NCBI GenBank assembly: GCA_948146395.1
Contig: OX411544.1
Coordinates: 38,782,630-38,846,629 of the forward strand
Reading direction: 5' to 3'
Source of the DNA: Fragum whitleyi
Taxonomy: Eukaryota; Mollusca; Bivalvia; Cardiida; Cardiidae
Length of the DNA stretch: 64,000 nt
Of the stretch, positions 34,196-45,419 are shown piece by piece. How positions within the stretch are numbered: position 1 is the stretch's first letter; every line of letters starts with the position of its first letter. The notes beneath the pieces were generated by a model that did not search any database, was not told the origin of the DNA, and saw only the letters and a program-made list of their open reading frames with translations. The translations under genes were made by a program, and so were the position numbers.

Positions 34196-34800
34196 ACAAA
34201 AAGCAAAATTCATTTTCGAGTATTGCTTATGAATATTGGAGCTAATTGAAGTAGAAAATTGAATATTTTTTTCAACAAGCGTAAAGTAGAAAAGAACCTT
34301 TTTTTGTTGCCATAGAAACACATTCAACTAGCTTATTTTTTGCTTTTTCTTTAATTAAAACCAAAGCCAATATATGTCTTTTAAAGATGGACTAGTGAAA
34401 AAATACAAGAAAATAAGTAACGGATACAATAATGCATAAGAAAAATAGTGAATTTTTAATGTCTCAAATGCAAGAAACCAAGCTTCAAATGCCCACATCT
34501 TTTAGTGGCGGTTGCTAAGGTTACAAGTACAGAATTAAAGTTTCCCTTAGGTATTTGTACTTTTATGACATAAGAACCAATATACACCGACTTTTTTATG
34601 TTCTCAATAAGTCACCTATCACCATTTCTACAGAGACTTTCTAATTCTGAAAGAGAGTGTTAATTAGATCTTTTACCATATAGAATATATTTTTAGACAT
34701 GACAGCTCGTAGATAAGAATAAATATAAATAGACTGAAAGAGCATGCCAAAAGTATTATTTCTGTGAATTTCAGTTGAATTTTGCGGAGTTGTTTCTGAA
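34196..34800. other. No recognisable gene
   Basis: AT-rich, no repeat matched. Confidence 0.4.
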
Positions 34801-34804
34801 TTAA

Positions 34805-35025
34805 CCCTTTCCTGTTTTACAAAATTTTAGTCTTGTCCAAATTCAAAGGTTTTGCAGACGAAAATTGAAAGTGGATTTAATTTGAAAAGTAACCATTCAG
34901 TAGGGTAGAAAATAGTGTGGAAAAAGAAGAAATTGCTTGTCAGAAGCAATTTCTTCTTTTTTCACAATGTTTTCTTAATCATAAAATCACAGGCATGTAA
35001 AAAGCAGGGATTAAACAGGAAAGTG
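34805..35025. mobile_element. TTAA-flanked MITE with internal hairpin
   Basis: TTAA at 34801-34804 and 35026-35029; termini CCCTTTCCTGTT and AACAGGAAAGTG are inverted with one mismatch. An internal hairpin at 34916-34966 has 23-bp arms (one mismatch). TTAA plus CCCTTT ends fit a piggyBac-type MITE (inference). Confidence 0.7.
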
Positions 35026-35977
35026 TTAATATGTTTTTTATCTTCACATTAATAATTGGACCCTTTTTGGCGAATCTACAGCCAATAGCTAATTATCAGC
35101 TTGATCAAGATTCTAAGTAAGTACACTGACTGTCATAAAAAAGGCCTCACCAAAATTTTTAAATTACTTTTTTTTCTATTAGCAGAAGACAATATTTTTA
35201 TCTATAAATTTGAATTAAAGCCTAAACTCTACATATCCTGCTATCGCAAACTCTTTTATATTCCGTTTGACTTCTATATGGGCCAACCTTTTCATCAATT
35301 ATATAAAATTGCGTTTGAATGCAGGATTTGTATGTGGTAAAATCTTAATTTCAGCTTAGTACCATTCCAAAAAATAATTTTTGAAAATAAAATTATTTCA
35401 AAATAATGATTTTGTCTATCTACACCCGGAGTAATCCGATACAGGGAAAACGGAGGATACCAGAATTTAGAGGTGAACAAAGAAAGGCAGATGCAACACA
35501 GGTCTGTATTTTTCACTATTTATCATTAAAAAACAAAAACATCAGGATGCTGCAAGTTTGAAACATTGAGTCAAGTAATCCAACGATGTAATTAAGATAG
35601 AGTTGAAAGATGTCATTTATGTTTAGATGAGAAAAATTGAATTTGATTTAGAGAATTGTGCTAAATTTAATTAAAACTACACAATGTGCTCAGTATCATT
35701 GGCAAATCATGCATGAATTTCAAAGAATTAAACTGTATTAAAAATATAGGGTATACTCTAAAAGGAAATTGGCTTTTCATGGTAAAATATGTAAAAACAT
35801 CAATGTTTGGAGTAAATTAAAATTGGAAGTGTCACAATTTATGATACGGGATACTCTGAAGCAGGATGTTGGGAGTTAAGAGGAGGACGATTAAATGATA
35901 CTGGTGAACTAGTACGACAATTGTACTACAGTCATTTTTTATCTTACATCTTTTAAACTAATACAGTTGGTTACACG

Positions 35978-36355
35978 GTGAAATTGATATTCATCTCAAT
36001 CAAAACCTTTCTAAATCGCTCACTCAGCGCTAGATTCATTCATTCCAAACATTTATTCAAAACCATTAATAAAAAGTAAGATCAAATTCTTTATGTAAAA
36101 TAAATAAAGCTAGAGATAAATGCTATTTCACTGACACAAGTGCAATTTTATTCTTCTGGTTGGTTCTTAAAGAGAATGGAAGCTATTTATAAAACTTGTA
36201 TTCGCGTTTTTCTAGAGGAAGGTAATGAATATCGCTTCTTTTGTTCATCCTGAACAAAATTAGCGATATTGGAATACCTCCCTTATTTTTTTAGTCAAAG
36301 GAGTTCATCGTACTAATTCAATTTCATTCTTAAATCATTCACCTTGCCATTTTGA
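35978..36355. repeat. 400-bp repeat with palindrome, copy 1
   Basis: Matches 53969-54385 in order: GTGAAATTGATATTCATCTC, AATCGCTCACTCAGC, ATTTCACTGACA and a palindrome at 36214-36294 (GTTCATCCTGAAC centre; GGAAGGTAAT/AATACCTCCC ends). Function unknown; MITE-like. Confidence 0.7.
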
Positions 36356-36375
36356 TGATGCTGTTAACTGCACGA

Positions 36376-37190
36376 CTTGGTTTTTGATTATATTTTGTAG
36401 TAATACTTGTGTTTACAAATTAAACGCATTAAAAAGATGTACAAGAAATTCACACATAACTTGGCACCATAAAGAATTAAAAAATCAAAGGGGAAAACAG
36501 AATTGATACAGTGATGAGAAGAATATCGAATGCCTGATCTGGACCATGTTGTCATAATTTCCTTTGTTTTATATATATATACATATTTGTATTGGTTCTC
36601 GAGTTCAAAACCGAAAAGACTTTAATCTGCATTTCAGTCTGTCTTTTCGTTCATGAGCCCTTGAAGTCCGTTTTCATGTCTTTCCTCGGTTCGTTCCGGT
36701 CCGTTGATTGTTTTTGGAAGTCATGAATGCTCGACTTCAAGAAAAACTCGGATATGGTAATTTAAGTTACTTTTTTCTGATCGCGTGTACGTACTAACAT
36801 ATTTTTGATACACGAGTTCGCATTTTAAAGGGTTACAGACTATGTTTAAGTTTAGATCCAGCCCATTGGTTTTTGGGTAAGATACGGATTTAGGACTTAT
36901 GTACTTTATTATTCGGCCGGTAGGAGACTGTGTTTCCAGAAAAGAGTGCTAACAACAAATACACCACAATGTAATTGACGATAAAATTTAATCTAAATAT
37001 TGATCAATGTTTAATGTGGTCAAAACATGATAAATTGTATAGTCAATTCGACAGTATTATTGTAAATATACATCATTAAAGACTAATTCATAAATTATTG
37101 CCAATAGTACTGCCAAATGAAATTAATCGTTTAAGGGCATCTTAAAATCATTATTTTTATCCGCCACAGAAGGTAAACGTGTATCAATTT
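36376..37190. other. No recognisable gene
   Basis: Interior of the 3.7-kb element. AT-rich, with a short TA run near 36571. No transposase motif. Confidence 0.4.
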
Positions 37191-37194
37191 GCGT

Positions 37195-37890
37195 CGATCC
37201 GTGAAAATGTCCATTCATTTTAAAACTTCCCCTTTCATGTATGTACGGATTTTCGTGAAACTTTCACAGAATGCCTCTGATAATGTGGTGGCAGAGAAAA
37301 GAGAGCATTCGTGTGAATCTCTTTGTTAATACAATGATTCCGTCATTTATGAATGGATTTACATTGAATCTGTCAAAGAATGTGTGATATCGTATGGCTA
37401 AGTGTGTGTTGTCACAGTTGGTCGGTATTATATCCAGTCATGGAAAATTGGGATAAAAATGTAAGAAAAAAAAAACTTTTTTGTTCAATTCCTTCTACAT
37501 TTATGGATGGATTTGTATTAAACCTTGAACGGAATGTGCCTTATCACACGGCCATGTACACTTTTAGTGCTTTCGTAATATTATAACGCGCCGTGGAAAA
37601 CTGGCTAATCAAAAACTTTGTTTACAAAATTCCTGTTAAAAATATGGGAGGATTTACATGAAACTTTCGCAGAATGTTCCTGATTTTTTAACCATGAAGT
37701 ATTGTTGCACTTTGATAATGTTTTGATGCGTTTTGGTAAAACGGACCTTCCCGTTTTATTTCTCAATTAACAAACTCTTCTGCATTTACTGATGGATTTC
37801 CATTAAACTTTTACGGAATATTTCCGATGCGATTTCTAACGATATTTCGACTTACCGATTGTCCAAATTCCCCATTAAGAATTTTCCTTG
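37195..37890. repeat. Degenerate tandem repeat, about 200-bp unit
   Basis: Four worn units share GGATTTRCATKRAACYTTTC-like words and AGAATGTNCCTGAT (for example near 37248, 37352, 37505, 37653 and 37785). Inside the 3.7-kb element. Layout (sequence, then AAACTTTCGCAGAATGT) recalls pearl monomers but no ends are seen. Confidence 0.5.
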
Positions 37891-39068
37891 ACATCTTGTA
37901 ATCACATACCAATTACGTCATTCACGTTTTCCGATGAGGCGTTTTTTTTTCTTGACGTCAGTATAATATAACTTGAAATATGTAATATAGCTCTCTCTAT
38001 AACTTTTATCACCGTAATCCATGCAATACAAAAATACACATTGCAACATGAAATGTTATTTAAGTATTTAGATCATGCGTAACATGCCCTTAACATAATA
38101 GCTACTATGCATTTAATATAATAACGAACGGCGAATGTAACATAACGAATTAAGGTATAAATGGATAATAGTAACTAGATGTTATTTAAATAGACTGAGG
38201 CGCGCTGGTTACGAAAATTATGAATCAATCAAATTATTATAATATTATTACAAAAATCACTCATATCATTCAATAGACGGTCAATCTTATTCACTTTAGA
38301 TGATACTTGCATGTATAGCAATAGAGACTTTACTCTACCATATCAACCATATCTGCATATTGAATGTACATGCATAACAAAAAATTAGTCGGCACACCAT
38401 TGTTCGGCTAAATCTGCTTTTTCGATATTTTTTGTCACTAGCCACTTATCTCATTTGATTGTAAATATTGCTTCATATGATAAAGTATTACTTAATTTAC
38501 CCCAAACCAGGATTTGCTCAAAGAATTATCTCCTAATTTTGTTGTAAGTGATAGAAATGATTTAATTGTTGTCACTCAATGCACGTTTAAAGATACTTCA
38601 AATCTCTATTACATCGTTATCTACACCTTCTTCAACCTATACAGAAATGCTAGTTCACGAAAATTTCCAGTTCCCAGTATCAATCCTCTAAACTCACCGC
38701 ATCATTTATTAAAGTTGCTCTTAATTCCTAATATCAAAAAGAAATCATACCTCGAGACGGTTTTCAAACAAAACAAGTAATGCTTTCACACACCAGTGAA
38801 AAGGGATAGCGCATAATGACGAAAAACGACCAAACTTTGTAACTGATCTGTCAATGTATTCGAAATGTTCCAAATTTGGGCAAAACTCGACTGCAAACTG
38901 ACATGGTCTTGCTAAAATAACGGAATTTCAACTTTTAAGATATGACACACTGATTATTCGCTTAAGCACGAGTAGAAAATGATCATATACTGTTTCTTAG
39001 TTACGGAGGACACACGCCTAAAAAAGTAAATTCATCCGATCTTGCCTTTTAATCGAATAATCAATTAG
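37891..39068. other. No recognisable gene
   Basis: An 88-codon open frame at 38514-38780 (plus) lacks a family motif that I recognise. It could be a worn transposase piece or chance. Confidence 0.35.
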
Positions 39069-39253
39069 GAAAAACAGACCTGTGTTGCATCTGTCCTTCT
39101 TTGTTTACTTCTAAATTCTGGTATCCTCCTATTTCCCTGTATCGGGTTACCCCGGGTGATCTAGTAAATGTTAATATTTTCACATTTTCCGCTCTTAAAC
39201 ACGAGGGGTGATGAGGGCTGTTAGAAATAGTTAGACCTTGTAAACAAATAGTA

Positions 39254-39433
39254 AATTGATTGATTGAATGGGTTTTACGCCGCTTTCAACAATTTCGCAG
39301 TTATATCGCGGCGGCAAGAGCACCTAACAATGGATTCCTGGTATTTCTTTCACCTGTACTACCATTACATCCTTTCCTAGCCTCCGACTGCTATCTCACA
39401 TAGGTTTACGATTATCTACCCATTGGTGAGAAA
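39254..39433 (-). mobile_element. tRNA-type SINE, head lost
   Basis: Tail side TTGATTGATTGAATGGGTTT, then ACGCCGCTTTCAACAATTTC and ATCGCGGCGGCAAGAGCACC. Stops at CCATTGGTGAGAAA before the head. Confidence 0.75.
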
Positions 39434-40029
39434 AAATATAGTAAATACACGTGGTTTCATACTAAACATTTGAAAGGAGAAAGGTCCATTTTTCCTTATT
39501 TGGACATGCTCATTAGCAGATCGACGGTCATGACATCTTAAAATTAAAATATCATGTGATTTGTACCGTTATTACTAGCCATCTTATCATGTTTTCCTCG
39601 AGAAATTCCCAACGACTTCGTTAAATAATACTTTTTGATTGGTCTAAATGTGTGGATATGGGGTTCATCTCAGAATATATAAAAAACAATTATCAGTTAT
39701 CTTTTTAAACGATTTTGAATAAAGAGACAATATATTCAGATTTGATATCCAAAGAAAGTAATTTTTTCGACAAACTTAATTTGATAAAAATAGTCGATTT
39801 TATACTAAAACGACTCACTTAAGATCTTACACTTTTGAATTTGCCCCTATGCAAATCAAAGCTTTTTATGGATATACAATTCGCTGTTCCGGTTAATACG
39901 GACACAGTGAGGTATGAAAGGCTAGAAGTTAACATGTATACGGACGGACAAATTCATTATTTTACACCAAAATATTCTGAAAAACAGAATTCGTCATGGT
40001 ATTAGATGGAAAATACATTATGACAAGAA
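39434..40029. other. No recognisable gene
   Basis: Part of the 6-kb insert outside its nested copies. No ORF with a motif. Confidence 0.4.
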
Positions 40030-41224
40030 AACAAGAGGGCCATTGGCCCCAAAGCGCTCACCTGATGCATGGCTTAACAAAAGTCAGATTTCAAGAAGTA
40101 AACATTTCAGTTAAATATGTTGCCTCTAAAATACTAAAAAAAGTTTTGACCCTCTATCAAACTTATGTAAGATTTCAAGACAATTTCAAACTTGACCTAG
40201 GTTTCACACAAGCATTCTGATCAAGTTTCAAGATATTTGAGTAAACAATGTTTTTTTTAAGAAATGACCCCTTGACCTCATTTTTAACCCCACTAGACCC
40301 AATTTCAAACTTGACTGAGATTTGATGGAGACAAACATTCTGACCAAGTTTCAAGACATTTTAGCCAAAAATGTGCCTCTAGAGTGCTCATAAGTTTTTT
40401 TAAGATTTGACCCCTTGACCAAATTTTTGACCCCACTTGACCCAATTTCGAACTTGGCCGAGATTTGATGCAGACAAACATACTGACCAAGGTCTCCAGA
40501 CTTTTGGACCAAAAACATGACCTCTAGAGTGATCACAAGGTTTTTCTAAGATTTGACACCTTGACCCAATTTTGATCCCACTTCACCCAATTTTGTACTT
40601 TACCGAGATTTGATAGAGACAAACATTCTGACCAAGTTTCAAGACGCTTGGGCCAAAAATATGGCATCTAGAGTGCACACAAGGGTTTTCTAAGATTTGA
40701 CCCTATTTTTGACCCCACTTGTGCCAATTTCGAACTAGACCGAGATTTCATGTAGACAAACATTCTGATTAAGTTTAAAGACATTTGGGCCAAAAATATA
40801 GCTCTAGAGTGCACACAAGGTTTTTCTAAGATTTGACCCCTTGACCCCATTTTTGACCCCACTTAGCCCAATTTGAAACTTGACCGAGATTTGATGGAGA
40901 CAAACATTCTGACCAAATTTCAAGATGTTTGGACCAAAAATATGGCTTCTAGAGTGCACACAAGGTTTTTCTAAGATTTGACCCCTTCATCCCATTTTTG
41001 ACCCCGCTTGACCCAATTTCGAACTTGACTGAGATTTGATGAAGACAAACATTCTAACAAAGTTTCAAGACATTTGGGCCAAAAATGTGACCTCTAGAGT
41101 GCACACAAAATGTTGACGGACATCGGGACAACCGGACGACGGGAGGAAGGACGATGGACGACGGACGCCGGACACAACTCAATCACAATAGCTCACCTTG
41201 AGCACTTCGTACTCAGGTGAGCTA
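40030..41224 (+). mobile_element. Pearl-like element, family PL-B, 7 monomers
   Basis: 5' AACAAGAGGGCCATTGGCCC, AAAGCGCTCACCTGATGC; about seven monomers of 140-145 bp with TTTGATGGAGACAAACATTC and TCTAGAGTGCACACAAGG; then GACGGACGCCGGACAC, GAGCACTTCGTACTC, AGGTGAGCTA. Both ends present. Nested in the 6-kb insert. Confidence 0.88.
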
Positions 41225-41488
41225 TATATACGTAATAACTCGAAACTGAGATTTTTACGGCGAAATATTGGTCCATATAGAAGTCAAACGGACAATAACA
41301 AACTAGTGCTTCCCATGGTTAGTTTGTCGTAAGGGTTTAAGAAATGATTTTGATTTTCGAAATTTGTACAAATGGCTTCGTTAGTCAAAACATAACTCGA
41401 AATTCATCGAAGAAGGATACAAATATTCATATCCATAATGCCAAGACCAGATTATGAGGAACGCACACGCATTTTGGGCATGCTGTAA

Positions 41489-42430
41489 ATGGACAGTTCC
41501 CAAAATCACGTAGCTAGATGTTTTAACGTATCAAGATCAACTATAGTGCTTTTGGTTAGACGCGTGAACGCCACAAGAAATCCTCAGAACAGGCTTAGAT
41601 CTGGTAGGCCTCGCTCAACGTCTGTACGTCAAGACAACTTTATCCGTCAACGGCACCTTCGTGACCGCTTTTTAACAGCTACATCGACATCTGCAGCCGC
41701 TGTTGGTATTCACGGTAGTAATACTAGTGTAAACACAGTAGGACGCCGGTTACGTGAACGTTGGGTTGTGTGCAGAAGGTCTTATCATGGTATGATGCTT
41801 TCACAACGTCATCGACAACGACGTCGCGTATGGGCTAAAAATAACATCGGACGGCGATGGCGGACAGTTGTGTTCAGTGACGAGTCAAGGTTCAATCTTT
41901 CACATGCCGACGGACGCGTTTGGATATATCGAAATGTAAATGAACGTTTTGTGAGTAATTGTGTTTTAGAGCATAACCGCTTCGGTGGTGGCGGGGTAAT
42001 GGTGTGGGACGCCATCAACCATGCATTCAAAACGGACTCTGTTGTTGATCAAGGCAATTTGAATGCCAGGGGGTACATAAACCAAGTTTTACAGCCTGTT
42101 GTCCAACCCCTGTTTCGCCGACAAACTGGACTCACTTTTATGCATGATAACGCACGTCAACACACGGCGCGTATCACCGCAAACTTCCTCCAAGCCAAAA
42201 ATATTGACCTTCTGCCATGGCCGGCCTACTCACCGGACTGCAATCCAATTGAACACATGCGGGATAACCTAGGACGTCGTTTGCGTCAACGTCAGCCACA
42301 GCCTCGAACGGTGCAACAACTGACTGTCGCTCTTCATCAGGAGTGGGTTCGCATTCCCAGGTACCTTCTGCCTAACCTGTGTGGCTCAATGAGACGCAGA
42401 CTGCAAGCAGTGATTGCTAGTCATGGTTGA
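41489..42430 (+). CDS. Tc1-like DD34E transposase, N-terminus cut by a stop
   Basis: Cut-and-paste transposase of the Tc1/mariner (IS630) superfamily, which in known members binds the element TIRs and inserts at TA. Visible in the 313-residue frame: first helix-turn-helix (about residues 1-30), GRPR linker (39-42), second helix-turn-helix (about 65-92), then the catalytic core with D131 (FSDESRF), D220 (MHDNARQHTA) and E255 (NPIEH). D220-E255 spacing is 34 residues, canonical for Tc1. The natural start is ATG at 41438 (MPRPDYEERTRILGML), but codon 17 is TAA (41486-41488) where the sister copy has TTA, so the open frame begins at the next Met and lacks the first 17 residues. Oddities: D174 in VMVWDA where Gly is usual, and R258 after PIEHM where Trp is common. 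Probably inactive. Confidence 0.9.
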   Translation: MDSSQNHVARCFNVSRSTIVLLVRRVNATRNPQNRLRSGRPRSTSVRQDNFIRQRHLRDRFLTATSTSAAAVGIHGSNTSVNTVGRRLRERWVVCRRSYHGMMLSQRHRQRRRVWAKNNIGRRWRTVVFSDESRFNLSHADGRVWIYRNVNERFVSNCVLEHNRFGGGGVMVWDAINHAFKTDSVVDQGNLNARGYINQVLQPVVQPLFRRQTGLTFMHDNARQHTARITANFLQAKNIDLLPWPAYSPDCNPIEHMRDNLGRRLRQRQPQPRTVQQLTVALHQEWVRIPRYLLPNLCGSMRRRLQAVIASHG

Positions 42431-42644
42431 CATACGCGTTACTGACACCTTTATGGTAGTAGTCATTTCTAATCTTGAATAAAATGTGACAAATGATTTT
42501 GTTTTAGCCTAAAACCTTACTCCACCTTTGAACAACATCCCGATCAGTATCTTCCGTCAAAAACAAATAGTACTTATATTTATTGTCTCACATTGAACCA
42601 CAGCTAAATGCATGTGAGGTGTTATTTATGACAGTCAGTGTACA

Positions 42645-42965
42645 TTGTATCTGAAAGAGCCCTTCCTAGGCATCATTCTGGTGAAATTTTAATTCTGACT
42701 ATTAGTTTCAGTGTAAAATATTTTTATGACACCATATAGGACCCTCTTTGGGGTTGACGAACAGCCCGAATCGTCCAAATTATCAACCCGATCAGGATTA
42801 AAAGATGGAATCTGAGCATTTCCTTAGCATCAATTTGGTTGAATTTAGCCCAGTAGTTTCCAAATAGATGATCAAACAAAGGGTTTACGCACCTACATAC
42901 GGACTAACACACAACGGGCAAAAGTTCGTTATGATATCTCGCTAGTCTTCGTCCAATCGGGATAA
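42645..42965 (+). mobile_element. PL-H repeat, about two monomers and tail
   Basis: TTCCTAGGCATCATTCTGGT, GACACCATATAGGACCC and AACCCGATCAGGATTAAAAG match the array at 49440-50134. Tail GGGTTTACGCACC, TACGGACTAACACACAACGG. This copy lacks the PL-F insert and so shows the empty site. Confidence 0.7.
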
Positions 42966-43225
42966 AGATCTGTCCCGATAAAATTTCAACTAGCTAATAC
43001 TCATAAATAAATAAACCGACCAAGCAGAAATGTAGGGAAAATGGGGGTTTCATCACATAGTGCCTTTGATGCTTGATAAATGCGACACATTGAATAATCA
43101 AGGACATGTAACATCATGGCATGAGTTAAAAACAAAAAGAGCAATACTTTTGTGTCAGGTGCTTGTAAGAATTTTAAGACAATATGTGAATGGTTCATGC
43201 TTCAAGTCGGGTAAAAGATAAAAGA
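42966..43225. other. No recognisable feature
   Basis: AT-rich; short minus-strand ORF 43001-43198 without a motif. Confidence 0.4.
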
Positions 43226-43495
43226 TCCGGGCAATGGGTTAATAATTGTAGACCTATGCAGGATAGAAGATGGAGGCTAGGGAAGGATGTAATGGAAGTA
43301 TAACTAAAATTCGCTATTGTGACTCGTCGATTGCATACAAATGTACTGTAATCACAAGTCACGATAGCGTATTCGAGTTATACTGATGTGAGAAATACTA
43401 GGAATCTATCTGTTGTTAGGTGCTCAAACCGTTACAATACGACTGAAAGATTTTTAAAAGCAACATTGAACCCCATCAATCAAATAAACAAACAA
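43226..43495 (+). mobile_element. tRNA-type SINE, split by an 80-bp MITE
   Basis: Body words AATAATTGTAGACCTATGCA, GGCTAGGGAAGGATGTAATG, then the MITE, then TGATGTGAGAAATACTAGGA, GTTAGGTGCTCAAACCG and tail CCATCAATCAAATAAACAAA. Head missing. Plus orientation. Confidence 0.8.
43301..43380. mobile_element. 80-bp MITE with TA target duplication
   Basis: Starts TAACTAAAATTCGCTATTGT and ends ACGATAGCGTATTCGAGTTA; about 25-bp TIRs with a few mismatches. TA at 43299-43300 and 43381-43382; removing the insert restores the SINE word GTACTGATGTGAG. Tc1/mariner-type target use. Confidence 0.9.
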
Positions 43496-44720
43496 AGCAA
43501 AAGGAATACTTATCCTTGTATGATGGCTGAACTGGCCAGAATGTTATTTCCGAAAATATAAGCAGATTGCCAAAAATTTCAAACCTAATGGGCTAATTGG
43601 CCCCATGAATTTGATTCTTGTGCAGATCCCTGCAGTTCCTCTATGAAAACTCTTCAAAAGATTAAGAAGGTTATTTTAGACTGGCGGCATCCCCTGCTGT
43701 ATTATAGGTCATGGGGTGTATGGATGGTTATTGGAAGAATGCAAGATGTTATGAAATTCAGGGTAGATCCATGGAACTATGAGTATATCAGAAGATTGAA
43801 AAGACAAAATTATATAAGCATTTTCCTTTTTCAGTACTTAATTTTTTTTTTTTTTGAAAAAAAAAAAAAAAAAAAAAACACAAAAAAAAACCCACATGAA
43901 CTCTCAACTCTTGAGAGCATCCCATCGTTTGAAATAATTCTTAAAATAATATTAATTCCATTTTATATCACCTTCACTGCTCAAATTCAATTTACAAATG
44001 ACTGCCTTATAATCATACTTACCATTATTTAAATCCTGTCACAGTTTCTTAGGTAATGTTAGTTTATTTATTAGATGCCTCTGATATTAATCATACTTAA
44101 CAACATCTTTGTAAGTCATACAGATGTCATCCCTGAATAGACCGACGCCCTTTCTGGCACGCCTTGGTCCGTCTTTGGAGATACAACAGAGCTGTTATGA
44201 CTTCTATATATACATGTATGATAAATGAGGCAAACAAACACAACAAACCTAAAATTGTGACAAATCTCATTTTCTAACTAGTTATACTTAGACTTTATAC
44301 ATTTTTTTTTCTTTTCAATCTTTTCTGAGTGTGGTGGCTTTAATTGGTCAAATCTTGTTGTCATGGTAACAAATTGCATGTAACACTATATTACATAGAG
44401 CTTAAAAAGGGAAAGAGAGTAAAGCTTTGACCATCAACCAATACATTTTATTGCCATAACATCATACATTTTCCCCCAAAAAAACCACACACTCCATGAA
44501 TTATCATTACAGCATGGGATGCGCCGATTCCAATATTTCTTCTTAATTTCTAAAAGAGTTTTCATGTACGAAATCCAGTTATCTACCCAAGAAAAAAATC
44601 CATAGGGCCAAATAGCCCATTAGGTTAGAAAAGATGGCCATCTACTAATATTTTCAAAAATGAGAATTTCCATCCAGCACTGCCATCATTCAATAATAAG
44701 AAAATAGTTTTGGTCTTTTT
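43496..44720. other. No gene; homopolymer tracts
   Basis: T-run then A-run at about 43841-43878 makes an A/T hairpin. The 129-codon frame at 43643-44032 runs through it and has a Lys/Phe run from homopolymers, so I do not call it a gene. Confidence 0.5.
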
Positions 44721-44905
44721 GTTTATTTGTTTAGATGCAGTTTAAAGCTGCTTTTAACGATCGTTTAGTCATATCCCGGTGACATGAGCAGCTAACAACG
44801 GATTCCTGGTATTTATCACAATAGTGCTACCATTTCACCCTTTCCTAGCCTCCAGCAGCTATCACACATAGGTCTACGATTATCAACTATGGGTGAAGAA
44901 AGCCT
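44721..44905 (-). mobile_element. tRNA-type SINE, worn, head lost
   Basis: TTTGTTTATTTGTTTAGATG tail side, CTGCTTTTAACGATC, GAGCAGCTAACAACGG, TCACCCTTTCCTAGCCTCCA, CATAGGTCTACGATTATCAA. Confidence 0.65.
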
Positions 44906-45183
44906 GTTAGACTTCTAGGCTCTTATCCTTTGTCATACTAGCGGCATGACACATTAACAACTATCTTGAAGTTCTTACAAGTAATTGGCACAAAAGAATT
45001 GCTTTTTTTTAACTCATTTATCATGCCACCATGTGGCAAAACATTACATGATTTATTGGGTCGCATAAATCACGGATCAAATCAATTGGGTAATTAATCA
45101 CCTATTTTCTCTATATTTCTGATCAGCTGGGTTATTTATTTCCGGGTGAAATTTTAATGCGACAGGTTTCCTTACATAAGCAC

Positions 45184-45330
45184 AGCCAACGAGTGCAACG
45201 CACGTCTGCAGGTGCTGTAATGCAAACAAATTAAATCGAAGAGGGGCATTACTTGCACAAAATGCAAATGGAGCTATCTCTTTGATAGTAAATATTGCTC
45301 TTTTGATTTTGAACATGTGTGCCAAGTGAT
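45184..45330 (+). mobile_element. PL-A fragment
   Basis: GAGTGCAACGCACGTCTGCA is a worn PL-A 5' region; GAGGGGCATTACTTGCACAA, AATATTGCTCTTTTGATTTT and ATGTGTGCCAAGTG follow the PL-A body order. Confidence 0.5.
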
Positions 45331-45419
45331 CGTTTGATGAATCTGGCCCGTTTTAAAAACGACCAATCCTTTTGTAGTCAGTTGATACAATTATGGTGTA
45401 AAAGTTTGAAGCAAATTGT

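Larger units (their letters stand above)
35423..39158. mobile_element. 3.7-kb TIR element with 5-bp ATCTA flanks
   Basis: Starts CACCCGGAGTAATCCGATAC and ends GTATCGGGTTACCCCGGGTG. Inverted similarity runs about 90 bp (35423-35515, 39069-39158), including GGATACCAGAATTTAGA and GATGCAACACAGGTCTGT. ATCTA at 35418-35422 and 39159-39163. CAC...GTG ends with 5-bp duplications occur in Transib-type elements (known); that class is only a suggestion. No transposase recognised. Confidence 0.7.
35262..41292. mobile_element. TIR element of 6.0 kb inserted in the Tc1 element
   Basis: Left TCCGTTTGACTTCTATATGG (35262-35281) followed by GCCAA, and the same 25 bp in reverse complement at 41268-41292 with one mismatch. 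Its own sequence is about 2.3 kb at most; the rest is a nested 3.7-kb insert, a SINE and a PL-B copy. No transposase seen. Exact ends and target duplication are ambiguous by 1-3 nt. Confidence 0.65.
35124..42640 (+). mobile_element. Tc1-like transposon split by a 6-kb insert
   Basis: Left TIR CACTGACTGTCATAAA at 35124, right TIR TTTATGACAGTCAGTG ending 42640, both flanked by TA (35122-35123, 42641-42642). Without the insert at about 35259-41297 the element is about 1.5 kb and collinear with the second copy at 45420-46865 (CGCAAACTCTTTT joins ACAAACTAGTGC). TA duplication and DD34E coding are classic Tc1 features. Confidence 0.85.

Noticed and set aside
38514..38780. 88-codon frame in the 3.7-kb TIR element
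   Set aside because: Could be a transposase remnant, but no catalytic or zinc-binding motif is visible.
40030..41224. Target duplication around PL-B (ATACATTATGAC left, ATACGTAATAAC right)
   Set aside because: Offset from the element ends and imperfect; not convincing.
43643..44032. 129-codon plus-strand ORF
   Set aside because: Passes through a T-run and an A-run that code for Phe and Lys runs; no domain, and no start context that I could defend.
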